Assembly: GCA_000634115.1 (NCBI GenBank) | Contig: JFLJ01000108.1 | Location: 24,369 to 88,368 of the forward strand | Length of the DNA: 64,000 nucleotides | Direction: 5' to 3' | DNA from: Prochlorococcus sp. scB241_528O2 | Lineage (GTDB): Bacteria; Cyanobacteriota; Cyanobacteriia; PCC-6307; Cyanobiaceae | Program-made: the position numbers and the translations under genes | In this document: one piece after another, positions 11,012 through 21,528 of the stretch | How the letters are laid out: each line of letters opens with the position of its first letter | How positions within the stretch are numbered: position 1 is the stretch's first letter | Notes under the pieces: generated by a model | What the model saw: the letters and a program-made list of their open reading frames with translations, nothing else | Databases searched by the model: none | Told to the model about the DNA's origin: nothing

Positions 11012-11455
11012 CTAATTCATTTTGACATTTTTTTGAACTTCTCCTATTATCACTGGCTTACTTATTCCATCTGAAATCTTTTCAACTTTTCTTATCTTTA
11101 TTTTTACATTCGCACCAGACCTGCTACCTTTTCTGAGGTTTTTAGATAATTGTTCTAAAGTTGGTTCAATAGAATCTTGTGGGAAGTCATCCTCAGCTTT
11201 AGCAATAATCAAATCGAACCCGTTGTCATAAACAATTGGGAGATATTTTGCATCTTCTATTACTACTTTTTCAGTGTAACTTTGTATAAATGCCCAACTA
11301 CTTAAAGAAAGTAATAATGAGAAAATGGTTGCTCCTATTATTCGAAATTTAAAACCAAAATTAAATATAAAAGCTATTATGGTAACGATTAAAAGGAATA
11401 TTCCAAAAAATCCAAATAATTTGGGTGTATTCTCTAATAGTTCAAAAAAAGACAT
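11012..11455 (-). CDS. ycf51: Ycf51-like (DUF2518) membrane protein
   Basis: This is a 147-residue protein with two N-terminal membrane helices (about residues 13-32 and 36-55, the pair around FGIFLLIVTIIAFIF and IGATIFSLLLSLSSWAF). A soluble part follows with KYLPIVYDNG and a conserved SRSGANVKIKIRK. This layout and the LPIVYDNG-type motif match Ycf51, found in cyanobacteria and some algal plastids, whose function is unknown. It is divergent from the tamB-like gene with 64 bases between starts, so promoters for both lie in that short gap. Confidence 0.75.
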   Translation of the reverse strand: MSFFELLENTPKLFGFFGIFLLIVTIIAFIFNFGFKFRIIGATIFSLLLSLSSWAFIQSYTEKVVIEDAKYLPIVYDNGFDLIIAKAEDDFPQDSIEPTLEQLSKNLRKGSRSGANVKIKIRKVEKISDGISKPVIIGEVQKNVKMN

Positions 11456-11519
11456 TTAGTGGCTTTGACCTAATTAATTTCTTATATTTTGTAAGCCTAC
11501 TCTATTTTAGGGCTCTAAC

Positions 11520-14500
11520 TTGAAAAAAATTAGATCTCTCAATTTAAATATAAAAATTCTATTGCTGGGGATACTTTTGTCCTTAGGATTTTTGGGCACC
11601 TTTTTATTAAATAACTTTTTAAAAGAAACATATAGTTCCAGGAAATCAGAACTTGAAGAAAGTGTAGAGAATTTTTTAAATAAAAAGGTTGATTTAGGTG
11701 ATTATTCGGGCATTAGATTTCTAGGGATTTCTCTAGGGAATTCAAAAATTATTGATAAAAGAAATATAAATTCTGAAATTAAAGCAAAAAATGTATATGT
11801 GGGTATTATGCCTTTTAGATCTTTTATAAAACAAAAATGGATTGTAAAAATAAGGCCTGAGCAAACTGAAATTAATATAGATAGAGATTTTTTTAAAAGG
11901 GATAAACCCAATAAAAAAAGTGGAATCAGTAATAAATCAAAAGTAAAATATAACTTGAATTTTAATTTAGATAAATATTCAATTCTAAAGCTAAAAAAAT
12001 CAGGGTTAAAAACAAAAGTAAAAGGTAATGTTATCTATAAGTCAATTAATAGAGAAATCATTGCAAATTTAAAATCTAATTTTGATGGAAAAGGTTTCTT
12101 AAAGTTTAAATTTAATACAAAGTTAAATAAAGACTTTTTAAGGCTGGAGTTATTTTCAAGGGGAATAGATCTTGACAACACTGAATATACTATTGGCAAC
12201 AGAAATATTAGACTTAAAAAAGGAAATTTTAAATCTAACTTTAAATTTAATAAATCATCAACCCAAACATTTTGCGAAGGAAGATTTTCTTTTACTAGTT
12301 TAAAAATAAAACCTGAAGCTTTTTCTGAGAATATAAATTCAGATCTAACTAGTTTTTATTGTAAAGATAATAATTTAGTTGGAAATTCAGATAACCTAAA
12401 TTATGGAACTTTAATATCAAATTTCAATATAAATGTGCCATTAAATAAAAGTTCTAATAACATAGATCTTAATGCAAGTATTGGATATGTTAATAGTCTT
12501 AATCCTGATATTAAATTAACTGGGACTATTCCATATTCTTTTGATAAAAAAGGAATTAATTTTGGAAATATCGATTCAAGTTTTAATATAAATAGAACTC
12601 AACTATCAAATTTAAATATTTTCCGAAAAAATAATATAAGAGGCTTTATAACTGCTAAAGGAGAATTTAAAGGAAAAATTAGTGATCCAGATATTTCTAT
12701 AAACTTTAATGTTGATTATCCCAACTACAAAGGGATTCGCATTAGAGAAATATGGGAAGGAGATATTAAAAATGACAATAATCAATTCCTGTTAAATATG
12801 AAAAATAGATATTCTCCAATCCCTTCATTTCTTTCTATTAAATTTGATTCTAAGCTTAAATTGGATAATGTAGTTTTTAGTAGAGTTTTTAATTCTAATA
12901 AAGGGAGTATAGAATTAGTTAAGGAAGATAATAGTTTTATCTGGAGAGCTGATAATTTTCCTCTTGATGAACTTGAATTATCTATAAGTAAAAATCAATT
13001 CGATAGAATTAAAGGAATTATTAATGGTGCTGGAACAATATCTTCAGATCAGTCTTATCTTGATGGGCGACTGGCTTGGAGTTTAGGTGAATATGGAAAT
13101 ATAAAGCTAGCAAATTCATTATTTGATTTTAGATTAAAAGATAATTCTTTTTATATAAATTCATCATTGTATCCAATTGATGGGGGAATAATTGATGTTG
13201 AATATGACTCAAAAAAGAATAATTTAATAAATTTAGACTTCAATAATATAAGTACGAATTGGACAATCCTTACTGCAATTGATATTTATAATTTTGATAA
13301 TAAAGAAGTTATTCCAACAAGAAAATCTAATATTTTGGCTGATTTGGAAATTAATAAAAATAATAATTCGTTTAAAGAGAGGATCGATTTTATCAAAAAC
13401 TTTATTGAAAAGAATGATGAGCCAGAGGATAAATTTAACTTGCAAAAATATTTTAGTAAATTTGGAAGTAGATATAATGGAACAATATCTATTAATGGGG
13501 ATAGACCATCCAACTACAAAATAAATGCTAAATTAAATGGTTATCTCGATGTCTTTATAGATAATTACAAAAATAACAAAGAGTTATTTTCTATTGATTT
13601 AGAAGGCGGATTATTAAAAGGTGAAGGTTCTTTAAGAATTAAGAAACTACCATTGAGTGCTGCAAATATCTTTTTAAATCAATCAAAAGAATTTCAAGGT
13701 GGGTTGGATATGAATTTATTTTATAATCTAGATACAAAATCTTTCTCGAGTGAAATTTCTTCCAACAATACATCAATCAAAAATAACAAGTTATTATTTG
13801 ATAAAGGGCTAATTGAATTTAATAATTCTATTTTTGGCATTGATTTTTCCTTGCTATTAAATGATTCTCAAAGTCCAATTAATATTGAAGGGGCAATACC
13901 CATAAACAACAAAGATAACTTGGATCTAAGAATAGTTGGGAATAAAATATTTATTGATTTAATAGATATTTTTGCTGATGAGTATTTTGATTTTAAAGAA
14001 GGAAACGTTAATCTTAGAATGATAATAAAAGGTACTAGAAATAAACCAATATTAAATGGATTTGTAGTAATTAAAGATTCTGAAATTGATTTTTATAAGA
14101 ACATAATAAAAGATATAAATAGTTTGATAATTTTTGATTTTGATTATTTAGAGATCAAAAATCTAAAAGCTAAAGACGAAAATTCTGGAAATATTTTTAT
14201 AAGGGGTTCTTTACCTTTTTATAGTAAGAATGATTATGTTGACTCAGGGATTAAGTTGCAAACAAATAAACTTACTATTAATAAAGATAATTTTAATTTT
14301 TTAATAGATTCAGATATAGATTTAAGTGGATCATTTGAAAAGCCTATTTTGGGAGGTAATCTATCTCTTAATAATGGATTTGTTAATTTTAATAGCAACA
14401 ATCAATCTAATAAAATAGATAGTAATAGTAAAAGACAAGTATTTAAAAAGGATTGGCCAGAACTTTATTGGAATAAGAATAAAAATATTGAAATAATTTC

Positions 14501-15464
14501 AAATGAATCAATTTTGAATTCTGTTCTTCTAGGAGAAACTTTGCCAAATTATTTGGATAATTTGAGTTTTAATAATCTTAAGTTAAAACTTGGACCAGAT
14601 TTTAAACTTCAATATTCAGATATAGTTAAAGCTTATTTGGATACTAAATTAGACCTCAATATAAATGGAGAGGTAGGAAAAGATTTAAATGCTAGAGGAC
14701 TTATTTATCTTAAAAAAGGTACAGCTAATTTATATACTACCCCGTTTAAACTTGATAAAAATAAGGACAACTATATTTTATTTGCCTCTAGAAGTGGAGT
14801 AGTTCCATTTATTAATTTTTCTTTAGTTAGTAAGGTTCCAGATTCTATAATTCCTATAAGTGAAAATAATCAGGATTCAAATATCTCAGGTGATCTTGAT
14901 TTAGATGCTACTTCAAGTGGGTTTGGAACATTTGGAATTGGCAATTCAAGGCTTATAAAAATTGAAGCTTCTTACGAAGGCTTTCTAGATCAATTATCTT
15001 TTGAAGACGAAAATAAAAGAATTCAATTGAGGAGTACTCCTAGTTATAACAGGGCACAAATAATTGGATTAATTGGAGGTAACTCTGCAAATCTAATCAA
15101 TAGAGCATTTATTTCTCAGCTTAATAATGCGGATGCTTTTAGTGAAAAATTTCAGCTATCTTTATATCCAGCCTTAATAGAAAATAATTCTTATAATAAT
15201 CTTTTTTCTAATGAAAATTTAGGTATAGAAAATGATGAGGGGTCATCTTCTAATGAGGAATTTTATTCTCAAGCTTGGGTTGCCGAACTAGGCCTTGATA
15301 TTACTGATGCAATAAACTTTTCTTTTCAAACTTTGCCTGGCAGAGAAGACCTCTCGCCTATAGGAATTTTGACTTTTCAGGTAAATCCAAACTTAGAATT
15401 ATTAGGCTCTTATGATTCTAATGGGGATTGGAAAAGTGAAGTTCAATTATTTTTTAGATATTAA
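11520..15464 (+). CDS. tamB: TamB/Tic236-like (DUF490) inner-membrane-anchored translocation protein
   Basis: This is a very long protein of 1314 residues with one N-terminal membrane anchor (LLLGILLSLGFLGTFLLNN, residues 14-32) and a periplasmic body of repeated beta strands. The C-terminal 400 residues carry the DUF490 block, including DLNINGEVGKDLNARGLIYL, LYTTPFKLDK and IIGLIGGNSANLINRAF, and end in an aromatic strand (VQLFFRY). The family spans the periplasm, takes part in outer-membrane protein or lipid transport, and is related to plastid Tic236. The start is TTG at 11520 with no ATG before the hydrophobic segment. It is strongly Asn/Lys-rich, as expected for this base composition. Confidence 0.85.
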   Translation: MKKIRSLNLNIKILLLGILLSLGFLGTFLLNNFLKETYSSRKSELEESVENFLNKKVDLGDYSGIRFLGISLGNSKIIDKRNINSEIKAKNVYVGIMPFRSFIKQKWIVKIRPEQTEINIDRDFFKRDKPNKKSGISNKSKVKYNLNFNLDKYSILKLKKSGLKTKVKGNVIYKSINREIIANLKSNFDGKGFLKFKFNTKLNKDFLRLELFSRGIDLDNTEYTIGNRNIRLKKGNFKSNFKFNKSSTQTFCEGRFSFTSLKIKPEAFSENINSDLTSFYCKDNNLVGNSDNLNYGTLISNFNINVPLNKSSNNIDLNASIGYVNSLNPDIKLTGTIPYSFDKKGINFGNIDSSFNINRTQLSNLNIFRKNNIRGFITAKGEFKGKISDPDISINFNVDYPNYKGIRIREIWEGDIKNDNNQFLLNMKNRYSPIPSFLSIKFDSKLKLDNVVFSRVFNSNKGSIELVKEDNSFIWRADNFPLDELELSISKNQFDRIKGIINGAGTISSDQSYLDGRLAWSLGEYGNIKLANSLFDFRLKDNSFYINSSLYPIDGGIIDVEYDSKKNNLINLDFNNISTNWTILTAIDIYNFDNKEVIPTRKSNILADLEINKNNNSFKERIDFIKNFIEKNDEPEDKFNLQKYFSKFGSRYNGTISINGDRPSNYKINAKLNGYLDVFIDNYKNNKELFSIDLEGGLLKGEGSLRIKKLPLSAANIFLNQSKEFQGGLDMNLFYNLDTKSFSSEISSNNTSIKNNKLLFDKGLIEFNNSIFGIDFSLLLNDSQSPINIEGAIPINNKDNLDLRIVGNKIFIDLIDIFADEYFDFKEGNVNLRMIIKGTRNKPILNGFVVIKDSEIDFYKNIIKDINSLIIFDFDYLEIKNLKAKDENSGNIFIRGSLPFYSKNDYVDSGIKLQTNKLTINKDNFNFLIDSDIDLSGSFEKPILGGNLSLNNGFVNFNSNNQSNKIDSNSKRQVFKKDWPELYWNKNKNIEIISNESILNSVLLGETLPNYLDNLSFNNLKLKLGPDFKLQYSDIVKAYLDTKLDLNINGEVGKDLNARGLIYLKKGTANLYTTPFKLDKNKDNYILFASRSGVVPFINFSLVSKVPDSIIPISENNQDSNISGDLDLDATSSGFGTFGIGNSRLIKIEASYEGFLDQLSFEDENKRIQLRSTPSYNRAQIIGLIGGNSANLINRAFISQLNNADAFSEKFQLSLYPALIENNSYNNLFSNENLGIENDEGSSSNEEFYSQAWVAELGLDITDAINFSFQTLPGREDLSPIGILTFQVNPNLELLGSYDSNGDWKSEVQLFFRY

Positions 15465-15530
15465 TTATCCAAGAAAGTTAGTTTAAAGAATCGTTAATTT
15501 GAATTATTATTAAATTAACTAAAAACTATT

Positions 15531-16841
15531 ATGGCCAATATCTTTGAAGTTCCTGAACCAGGGAATGATCTTTTGGAAAAAGCTGATCAAGTTTGTTTAG
15601 CATCAAAAAAAATTGGTCAGACTGAAAATCACGATAGAATTGAAGCCTTAAATTTTATGGCTGATTATCTAGAAAAAAATACTAAAGAAATTTTAGAGGC
15701 CAATAATGAAGACTATATAAGAGCAGAAAAGAAAGATATTTCAAAGGCTTTACTCTCTAGGTTAAAGCTATCAAAAGAAAAATTAGATTCAGGGATTGAA
15801 GGAGTAAGAAAAGTTGGAGATTTGACAGATCCTGTAGATCAAATCCAAATAAAAAGAGAGATTTCCAAGGGATTGATCCTAGAGAGAAAAACTGTACCTA
15901 TAGGAGTCCTAGGAGTTATTTTTGAATCCAGACCGGATGCTGTTATGCAGATTAGTTCTCTAGCAATAAGATCAGGTAATGCAGTAATGCTAAAGGGTGG
16001 GAGTGAAGCTAGTTTAACAAATACTGCAATAGTTAAGGCATTAAAACAGGGGTTAAATGCATCAGGTCTTGATGAAAATGCAATATGCTTACTTACAAGC
16101 AGAAAAGATAGTATGTCGATGTTAAATCTTGAGAAATATATTAATTTAATTATTCCTAGAGGTAGTAATGAACTAGTTAAATTTATTCAAGAAAATACAA
16201 GAATTCCAGTGCTAGGCCATGCGGATGGAATTTGTCATTTGTTTATAGATAGTGAGGCAAATCTTGAGATGGCATTGTCAGTATCTCTAGACAGTAAAAT
16301 TCAATATCCAGCAGCATGTAATGCTATTGAAACTTTATTAGTGCATAAAGATATTGCACCAGTTTTTATCGAAAACGCTATACCTTTATTCGATTCTAAT
16401 GACGTTAAATTAATAGGAGATAAAAGATCTGTTGAATTAGGGTTAAAGTATGAGGCTAGTCTAGAAGATTGGCAAACTGAGTATTTAGATTTAATTTTAT
16501 CGATAAAAATTGTAGATGATCTTGATAAGGCAATAACTCATATTCAAAAATTTAGTTCAAAACATACAGATGGAATAATTACTGAAAATTTAAGTACTGC
16601 TAATAAATTTATGAATCTAGTTGATAGTGCAGGGGTTTTTCATAATTGCTCTACAAGGTTTGCAGATGGATTTAGATATGGATTCGGAGCTGAAGTTGGG
16701 ATATCTACTCAAACTCTCCCGCCAAGAGGCCCTGTAGGTCTGGAGGGTTTGGTTACCTATAAATATTTCCTAAAAGGAGATGGGAATATAGTTGATGATT
16801 TTTTATCTGGAAAGGCTATCTATACTCATAAGGATCTTTAA
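15531..16841 (+). CDS. proA: Gamma-glutamyl phosphate reductase
   Basis: This is the second enzyme of proline biosynthesis, reducing gamma-glutamyl phosphate with NADPH. It has 436 residues, a normal length for cyanobacteria. Motifs include PIGVLGVIFESRPDAVMQ, GNAVMLKGGSEA, LIIPRGSNELV, the catalytic Cys in QYPAACNAIETLLVH, and the C-terminal FGFGAEVGISTQTLPPRGP-type block. The ATG at 15531 is clear. folB follows within 12 bases and the lipase-like gene directly after, so the three probably share a transcript, though their pathways are unrelated. Confidence 0.97.
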   Translation: MANIFEVPEPGNDLLEKADQVCLASKKIGQTENHDRIEALNFMADYLEKNTKEILEANNEDYIRAEKKDISKALLSRLKLSKEKLDSGIEGVRKVGDLTDPVDQIQIKREISKGLILERKTVPIGVLGVIFESRPDAVMQISSLAIRSGNAVMLKGGSEASLTNTAIVKALKQGLNASGLDENAICLLTSRKDSMSMLNLEKYINLIIPRGSNELVKFIQENTRIPVLGHADGICHLFIDSEANLEMALSVSLDSKIQYPAACNAIETLLVHKDIAPVFIENAIPLFDSNDVKLIGDKRSVELGLKYEASLEDWQTEYLDLILSIKIVDDLDKAITHIQKFSSKHTDGIITENLSTANKFMNLVDSAGVFHNCSTRFADGFRYGFGAEVGISTQTLPPRGPVGLEGLVTYKYFLKGDGNIVDDFLSGKAIYTHKDL

Positions 16842-16852
16842 ATTTCTTGAAG

Positions 16853-17215
16853 ATGGAAACATTTTTAAAGATTGAGAATTTTCAACTTTGGGCGAGAGTT
16901 GGTGTTCTTGATGAAGAAAGGAAATTAGGACAACTTTTCAGTTTGGATATTTTTTTATGGACTGATTTTGAAAACTGTACAGTAAATGATGATATAAAAA
17001 AAACAGTTGACTATTCAAAATTAGTTCGAATTTTAAAAGATCAATCAAAGAAAATTTATTGTTTCACAATCGAAAAATATTCAAACGAAATTTTAGAAAT
17101 TATTGATGAGGAATTTACCCTTTCTAAAATTAAAATTATTTTGACAAAATGCAATCCTCCAATTACTGGTTTTGATGGAAAGGTTTCAATAGTAAGAATT
17201 CTTGAAAATAATTAA
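16853..17215 (+). CDS. folB: Dihydroneopterin aldolase
   Basis: This enzyme cleaves dihydroneopterin in folate biosynthesis. It has about 120 residues. Visible family features are the N-terminal IENFQLWARVGVLDEERK with the conserved Glu, the central TVDYSKLVRIL, and the C-terminal ILTKCNPPITGFDGKVSI. I chose the ATG at 16853; a TTG at 16847 would add two residues. It lies 11 bases after the proA stop, pointing to an operon. Length and motifs agree well with FolB. Confidence 0.92.
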   Translation: METFLKIENFQLWARVGVLDEERKLGQLFSLDIFLWTDFENCTVNDDIKKTVDYSKLVRILKDQSKKIYCFTIEKYSNEILEIIDEEFTLSKIKIILTKCNPPITGFDGKVSIVRILENN

Positions 17216-17220
17216 AAGTA

Positions 17221-17814
17221 TTGGAAAAAAGAAATCCCATTATATTGATTCATGGTCTTTGGAATAATTCAAATATTTTTTCTTCTATTACTTCAAAACT
17301 TGATGAAATTGGAATTGAATATTTTGCCCCAACTCTTAAGCATTCATTTGGAATGACTTCAATTATTGATTTGACTAATACATTAAACGAATTAATTTTA
17401 GAGAAATATGGTTTAGAAAAAGAATTAGATATTTTAGGATTCTCCATGGGAGGGATAATTGGTAGGTATTGGATTCAAAAATTTAATGGCTATAAAAGAA
17501 CAAGAAGATTTATATCTATAGGTTCCCCTCACAAAGGAACATTAATAGCTCAATTAATCCCTAGATACCCATTTAGAGGAATATCAGAAATGAAAATAAA
17601 TAGTAAGTTTTTGAGAGAACTGGCAAAGAATGATTTTGTTCTTGATGACATTGAGTGTATAAATTTCTTTACTTATTGGGATCTAATGGTTTTCCCTAGC
17701 TGTTGGACTAATTTAAATTTAGGAAAAAAAATATCAGTAAAAGTATATAAACATAGAAATCTTGTAAGAAATAAATCTGTGGTTGACAAAATAATCGGTG
17801 AAATTATTATGTAG
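17221..17814 (+). CDS. Lipase-like alpha/beta hydrolase
   Basis: This is a compact hydrolase of 197 residues. The oxyanion region PIILIHGLWNN is near residue 6, and the nucleophile elbow ILGFSMGGIIGRYW near residue 70. A second conserved block is SIGSPHKGTLIAQL. The later Asp may be in WDLMVFP and the His in KVYKHRNLV near the end. This pattern is the cyanobacterial triacylglycerol-lipase/PGAP1-like group. The start is TTG at 17221, 5 bases after folB. The last 8 bases overlap the convergent M3 peptidase end. The substrate is unknown. Confidence 0.75.
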   Translation: MEKRNPIILIHGLWNNSNIFSSITSKLDEIGIEYFAPTLKHSFGMTSIIDLTNTLNELILEKYGLEKELDILGFSMGGIIGRYWIQKFNGYKRTRRFISIGSPHKGTLIAQLIPRYPFRGISEMKINSKFLRELAKNDFVLDDIECINFFTYWDLMVFPSCWTNLNLGKKISVKVYKHRNLVRNKSVVDKIIGEIIM

Positions 17815-19894
17815 CTCCAGATAGACCCAAGTGTCTTATTAAGGAATCTGTTTGTGGCTCTCTTCCCCTGAATAGTTTGAATATCTCTAATGGAGGTAAG
17901 CTTCCACCCAAGCTAAGTATTGTATCTTTAAATTTCTTTCCTATTAACTTTAAATCTTCAGAGTTTTCTAGATCAGCTTCTTCGAACATAGAAAAAGCAT
18001 CAGCACTTAGAACCTCCGCCCATTTATAGGAGTAGTATCCTGCAGAATATCCTCCTGCGAATATATGACTAAAACAACAAAGAAATTGATCTTCTTGAAT
18101 TGGAGCAACAACAGTAGTTTGTTTTGCAATTTCTCTCCTTATTTCATCTGCTGTTTTACCATCGTTTTTATCAATACTACTGTGTAATCTGAGGTCTGTA
18201 ATCGCAAAATGCAGTTGTCTAAGAGTAGCCATCCCACAATTAAAAGTTCTATTCTTTAGGAGTTTTTCAAAATTTTCATCGGATAATTTCTCTCCTGTTT
18301 TATAGTGCTTAGCAATATTCAAGAGTGTATTTTTATGGAAACACCAGTTTTCCATAAATTGACTTGGAAGTTCGACTGCATCCCATTCAACATTATTGAT
18401 ACCAGCTGCTTGAGGAAGATTTACAGTGGTAAGCATGTGTTGAAGACCATGACCAAATTCATGGAACAGTGTCTGAACTTCTTCAAAACTCATCAAACTA
18501 GGCTTATCTATGGATGGGGGAGTCTGATTGCAAACAAGATAAGCTACCGGTAGGACCTTTTTGCCAATATTATTTTTATTCAAGCATTCATCCATCCAAG
18601 CCCCTCCTCGCTTTGATTCCGGCCGAGAATATGGATCGAGGTAAAAAGATGCTATTTTGTTATCTTCTTTATTGAGGATGTTAAAAAATAAAACGTCATT
18701 ATTCCACAGAGGTGCTTCATCGGTTGCCTCGACTACTTTGATTTCAAAAAGCTTTTCGCTTAATTTAAACAAACCTTTCAAAACATCATTTAGTGGGAAC
18801 CAAGGTCTCAAAGACTCTTGATCTAAACTGAGTTTCTCCTTTCTAAGAAGTTCAGACCAATAACTTATATCCCATGGCTCAATATTCTGCGATTTCGGAA
18901 ACCCATTAGCTTTAGAAAACTTATCGAGCGTTTCTAATTCAATTTTTGCGGTTTTGAATGCTGGTTCTCTCAATTCTTCTAAGAGGTTTTCAACATTTTT
19001 AATTTCTTTCGCCATTTTCGTTGACAAACTTAGTTCTGCCCAACTTTTATAACCTAGAAGATTAGCCTGTTTAGTTCTAAGAGATAATATTTCTTCAATG
19101 ATTTGAGAATTATTGTTTTCTCCATGAGAAGCCCTACCAACGAAAGCCTTATATAGTTTTTCTCTAAGGTTGCGGTCGGTGGCATATGTAATAAAAGACG
19201 TATAAGTTGGAATATCTAGACTTAATTTCCAAGGGCCATTTTTAATATTAACTTCGCCATCTTTTTTTAAGTAATTGTGAGCAGAAATTGCCATCAATTC
19301 AAGTACTCTTTCAGGAAGACCATCGACTTCAGACTTTTTATTTAATATTAAAAACCATTTATTAGTAGCATCAAGAACATTGTTGCTAAAGTCTGTTGAT
19401 AGTTTTCCAAGCTTTTCTGAAATGTTATTGAATTCTTCTTGATCATTTTTTTGCAGAGAAATTCCTCTATGTTGCATCTCAAGAATTTCTTTATCTAAAA
19501 TTCTGTTTTTAATTTGATCAAAGTTATTTGTCTCTTTAAGCTTTACTAAAGAATCGTAAATTATTTTACTTTGGCCGAATTTGTTACTCAAGCTAATAAT
19601 CTCGGGAAGAAATTTTGAATAAATATCTCTAAGACTTTCAGAATTATTTACGGCATTTAAGTGACTTATGACTCCCCAACTCCATCTAAGAATTTCATTG
19701 ACTTCATTTAAAGGATTTATTACTTTATCCCAATTTAAATCATTTTGAATCAAATAATTAGATAAATTTTTCTCTATGTTTGTAAAATCTTCTGCTATCT
19801 TTTCTAGTACTACTGGGAATTGCCTACTGATGTTTTCGGGAGTAAATTTTTTAAATTCTGGTAATTCTCCATATTTAAAAATTAAAGGATTCAT
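17807..19894 (-). CDS. prlC: Oligopeptidase A-like M3 metallopeptidase
   Basis: This zinc endopeptidase degrades short peptides in the cytoplasm. It has 695 residues, the typical size. The active-site helix is TLFHEFGHGLQHML with HExxH, and the third zinc ligand follows in VEWDAVELPSQFMENW. A conserved SAGYYSYKWAEVLSADAF block sits near the C-terminus. The ATG at 19894 is 14 bases downstream of the ndhD stop. The gene overlaps the lipase-like gene by 8 bases at the 3' ends. Confidence 0.93.
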   Translation of the reverse strand: MNPLIFKYGELPEFKKFTPENISRQFPVVLEKIAEDFTNIEKNLSNYLIQNDLNWDKVINPLNEVNEILRWSWGVISHLNAVNNSESLRDIYSKFLPEIISLSNKFGQSKIIYDSLVKLKETNNFDQIKNRILDKEILEMQHRGISLQKNDQEEFNNISEKLGKLSTDFSNNVLDATNKWFLILNKKSEVDGLPERVLELMAISAHNYLKKDGEVNIKNGPWKLSLDIPTYTSFITYATDRNLREKLYKAFVGRASHGENNNSQIIEEILSLRTKQANLLGYKSWAELSLSTKMAKEIKNVENLLEELREPAFKTAKIELETLDKFSKANGFPKSQNIEPWDISYWSELLRKEKLSLDQESLRPWFPLNDVLKGLFKLSEKLFEIKVVEATDEAPLWNNDVLFFNILNKEDNKIASFYLDPYSRPESKRGGAWMDECLNKNNIGKKVLPVAYLVCNQTPPSIDKPSLMSFEEVQTLFHEFGHGLQHMLTTVNLPQAAGINNVEWDAVELPSQFMENWCFHKNTLLNIAKHYKTGEKLSDENFEKLLKNRTFNCGMATLRQLHFAITDLRLHSSIDKNDGKTADEIRREIAKQTTVVAPIQEDQFLCCFSHIFAGGYSAGYYSYKWAEVLSADAFSMFEEADLENSEDLKLIGKKFKDTILSLGGSLPPLEIFKLFRGREPQTDSLIRHLGLSGAT

Positions 19895-19907
19895 TTATTA
19901 AAATAAT

Positions 19908-21449
19908 TTAATTAACTAACGTTGGAAATATCCCTACCAACTTAGCTAAAGTGAGTTGCTGACTGAGAGCATTGGTTGAAGATTCGTATAAATTTATGGC
20001 GATTTTCGGCCAAAAACCTATCACTAAAGTAGGCAACAATAAACTGAACCCAATCGTCAATTCTCTACCATTCATCTCTTTTACTGTAGCTAGTGCAGGA
20101 ATTCTAGGGCCAAAGAATACTCTTCTACACATTGATAGTAGATATATTGGTGTTAGCACTAAACCGATAGCTGCAATAAGAATTGTGATTGATCTAAATA
20201 GAGAACTGAAGCCTTCTTGACTAGTGATACCTAAAAATATAGTTATTTCACTAATAAAACCACTCATTCCAGGTAGTGCTAGAGAGGCTAAAGAGCTTGC
20301 CAAGAAAAAAGCAAAAGTTATTGGCAAGACCTTTGCTAAACCTCCCATATTTGGTATCGAAAGAGTATTTGTTCTTTCATAGAATGAGCCTGTAACAAAA
20401 AACATAGCTGCAGCAATAAGTCCGTGACTGATCATTTGTAGCATTGCTCCGCTTATTCCTAAAGCGTCCACTGCTCCAATTCCCAATAGAACGAAACCCA
20501 TATGACTCACAGAGCTACATGCAATTCTCCTTTTGACATTATCTTGTGCGAATGCATTTAATGCTCCGTAAATTATATTAATGATTCCAAGAATAATTAA
20601 TGCAGGTGCAATTTGTAGATGAACTTCAGGTAGTATTTGAACATTGAATCTTAAAAGAGCGTAGCCACCCATTTTTAAAAGTATTCCAGCGAGTAACATA
20701 GAAACTGGTGCATTAGCCTCACCATGTGCATCGGGTAACCAAGTATGTAATGGAAAGATAGGAAGTTTTACGCCAAAACCAATTAAAAATCCTAAATAAG
20801 ATAACAATGCTAAGCTACCTGTTACGTGTTTATTTGTTAAATCGGTAATATTTAAAGTAAAGGTATCACCACTCAATGCAAGTGCTAATCCACTTATGAG
20901 TATTAATAAAGAAGCTAAGGCTGTATAAAGAATAAATTTAGTGGCGGCATATAATTTCTTTTTCCCTCCCCAAATTGCAATAAGAAGATATACTGGGACC
21001 AATTCAAGTTCCCAGGCCAAGAAGAATAATAGGAAGTCTTGAGAAAGGAAAACTAAAGCCTGGGCTGATGCTTGGACTAATAAAAGAGCGAAATATAAAT
21101 TAGATTTTTTCTTAATTTTCCAACTTGCGGCAGCTGATAAAAATGTAATTAATCCACTCAAAGCTACTAAAGGAGCAGATAACCCATCTACGCCAAGAGA
21201 CCACTCTAAGCCTATTGATGGTAACCAAGAAGTTCTTTCTACGAGTTGCAAAGAGCTGTCTGTAGTATTAAATTTTTGTAAAAGGACTCCGATTATAAGT
21301 AAAAAATCGATAAATAAAAAACTTAATGAGACATTTCTAGGGAATGTATTATCTTCTCCTTCTTTCGAACTCAAGAAAGGCATTATTAATGCCCCAATTA
21401 AAGGCAGTAAAACAATAGATGATAGCCAAGGAAAAGATTCTAAATTCAT
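19908..21449 (-). CDS. ndhD: NAD(P)H-quinone oxidoreductase chain 4 (NdhD)
   Basis: This is a membrane subunit of photosynthetic NDH-1, which moves electrons from ferredoxin to plastoquinone and pumps protons. It has 513 residues and about 13-14 hydrophobic helices. Landmarks are [17 protein letters not shown] with the key Glu, a conserved LPLHTWLP-like stretch ([18 protein letters not shown]), and [14 protein letters not shown]. The whole length matches an NdhD of the respiratory/cyclic NDH-1 complex rather than the truncated CO2-uptake forms. The neighbours thrB and prlC are unrelated to it, so context adds little. Confidence 0.95.
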   Translation of the reverse strand: MNLESFPWLSSIVLLPLIGALIMPFLSSKEGEDNTFPRNVSLSFLFIDFLLIIGVLLQKFNTTDSSLQLVERTSWLPSIGLEWSLGVDGLSAPLVALSGLITFLSAAASWKIKKKSNLYFALLLVQASAQALVFLSQDFLLFFLAWELELVPVYLLIAIWGGKKKLYAATKFILYTALASLLILISGLALALSGDTFTLNITDLTNKHVTGSLALLSYLGFLIGFGVKLPIFPLHTWLPDAHGEANAPVSMLLAGILLKMGGYALLRFNVQILPEVHLQIAPALIILGIINIIYGALNAFAQDNVKRRIACSSVSHMGFVLLGIGAVDALGISGAMLQMISHGLIAAAMFFVTGSFYERTNTLSIPNMGGLAKVLPITFAFFLASSLASLALPGMSGFISEITIFLGITSQEGFSSLFRSITILIAAIGLVLTPIYLLSMCRRVFFGPRIPALATVKEMNGRELTIGFSLLLPTLVIGFWPKIAINLYESSTNALSQQLTLAKLVGIFPTLVN

Positions 21450-21528
21450 TTATGGAATGAATGATTTTTTTATTCTAGTTGAAGTTGCACTAGCTTGAGA
21501 CTATAACATTAAAAACGTATAAGTAAAA

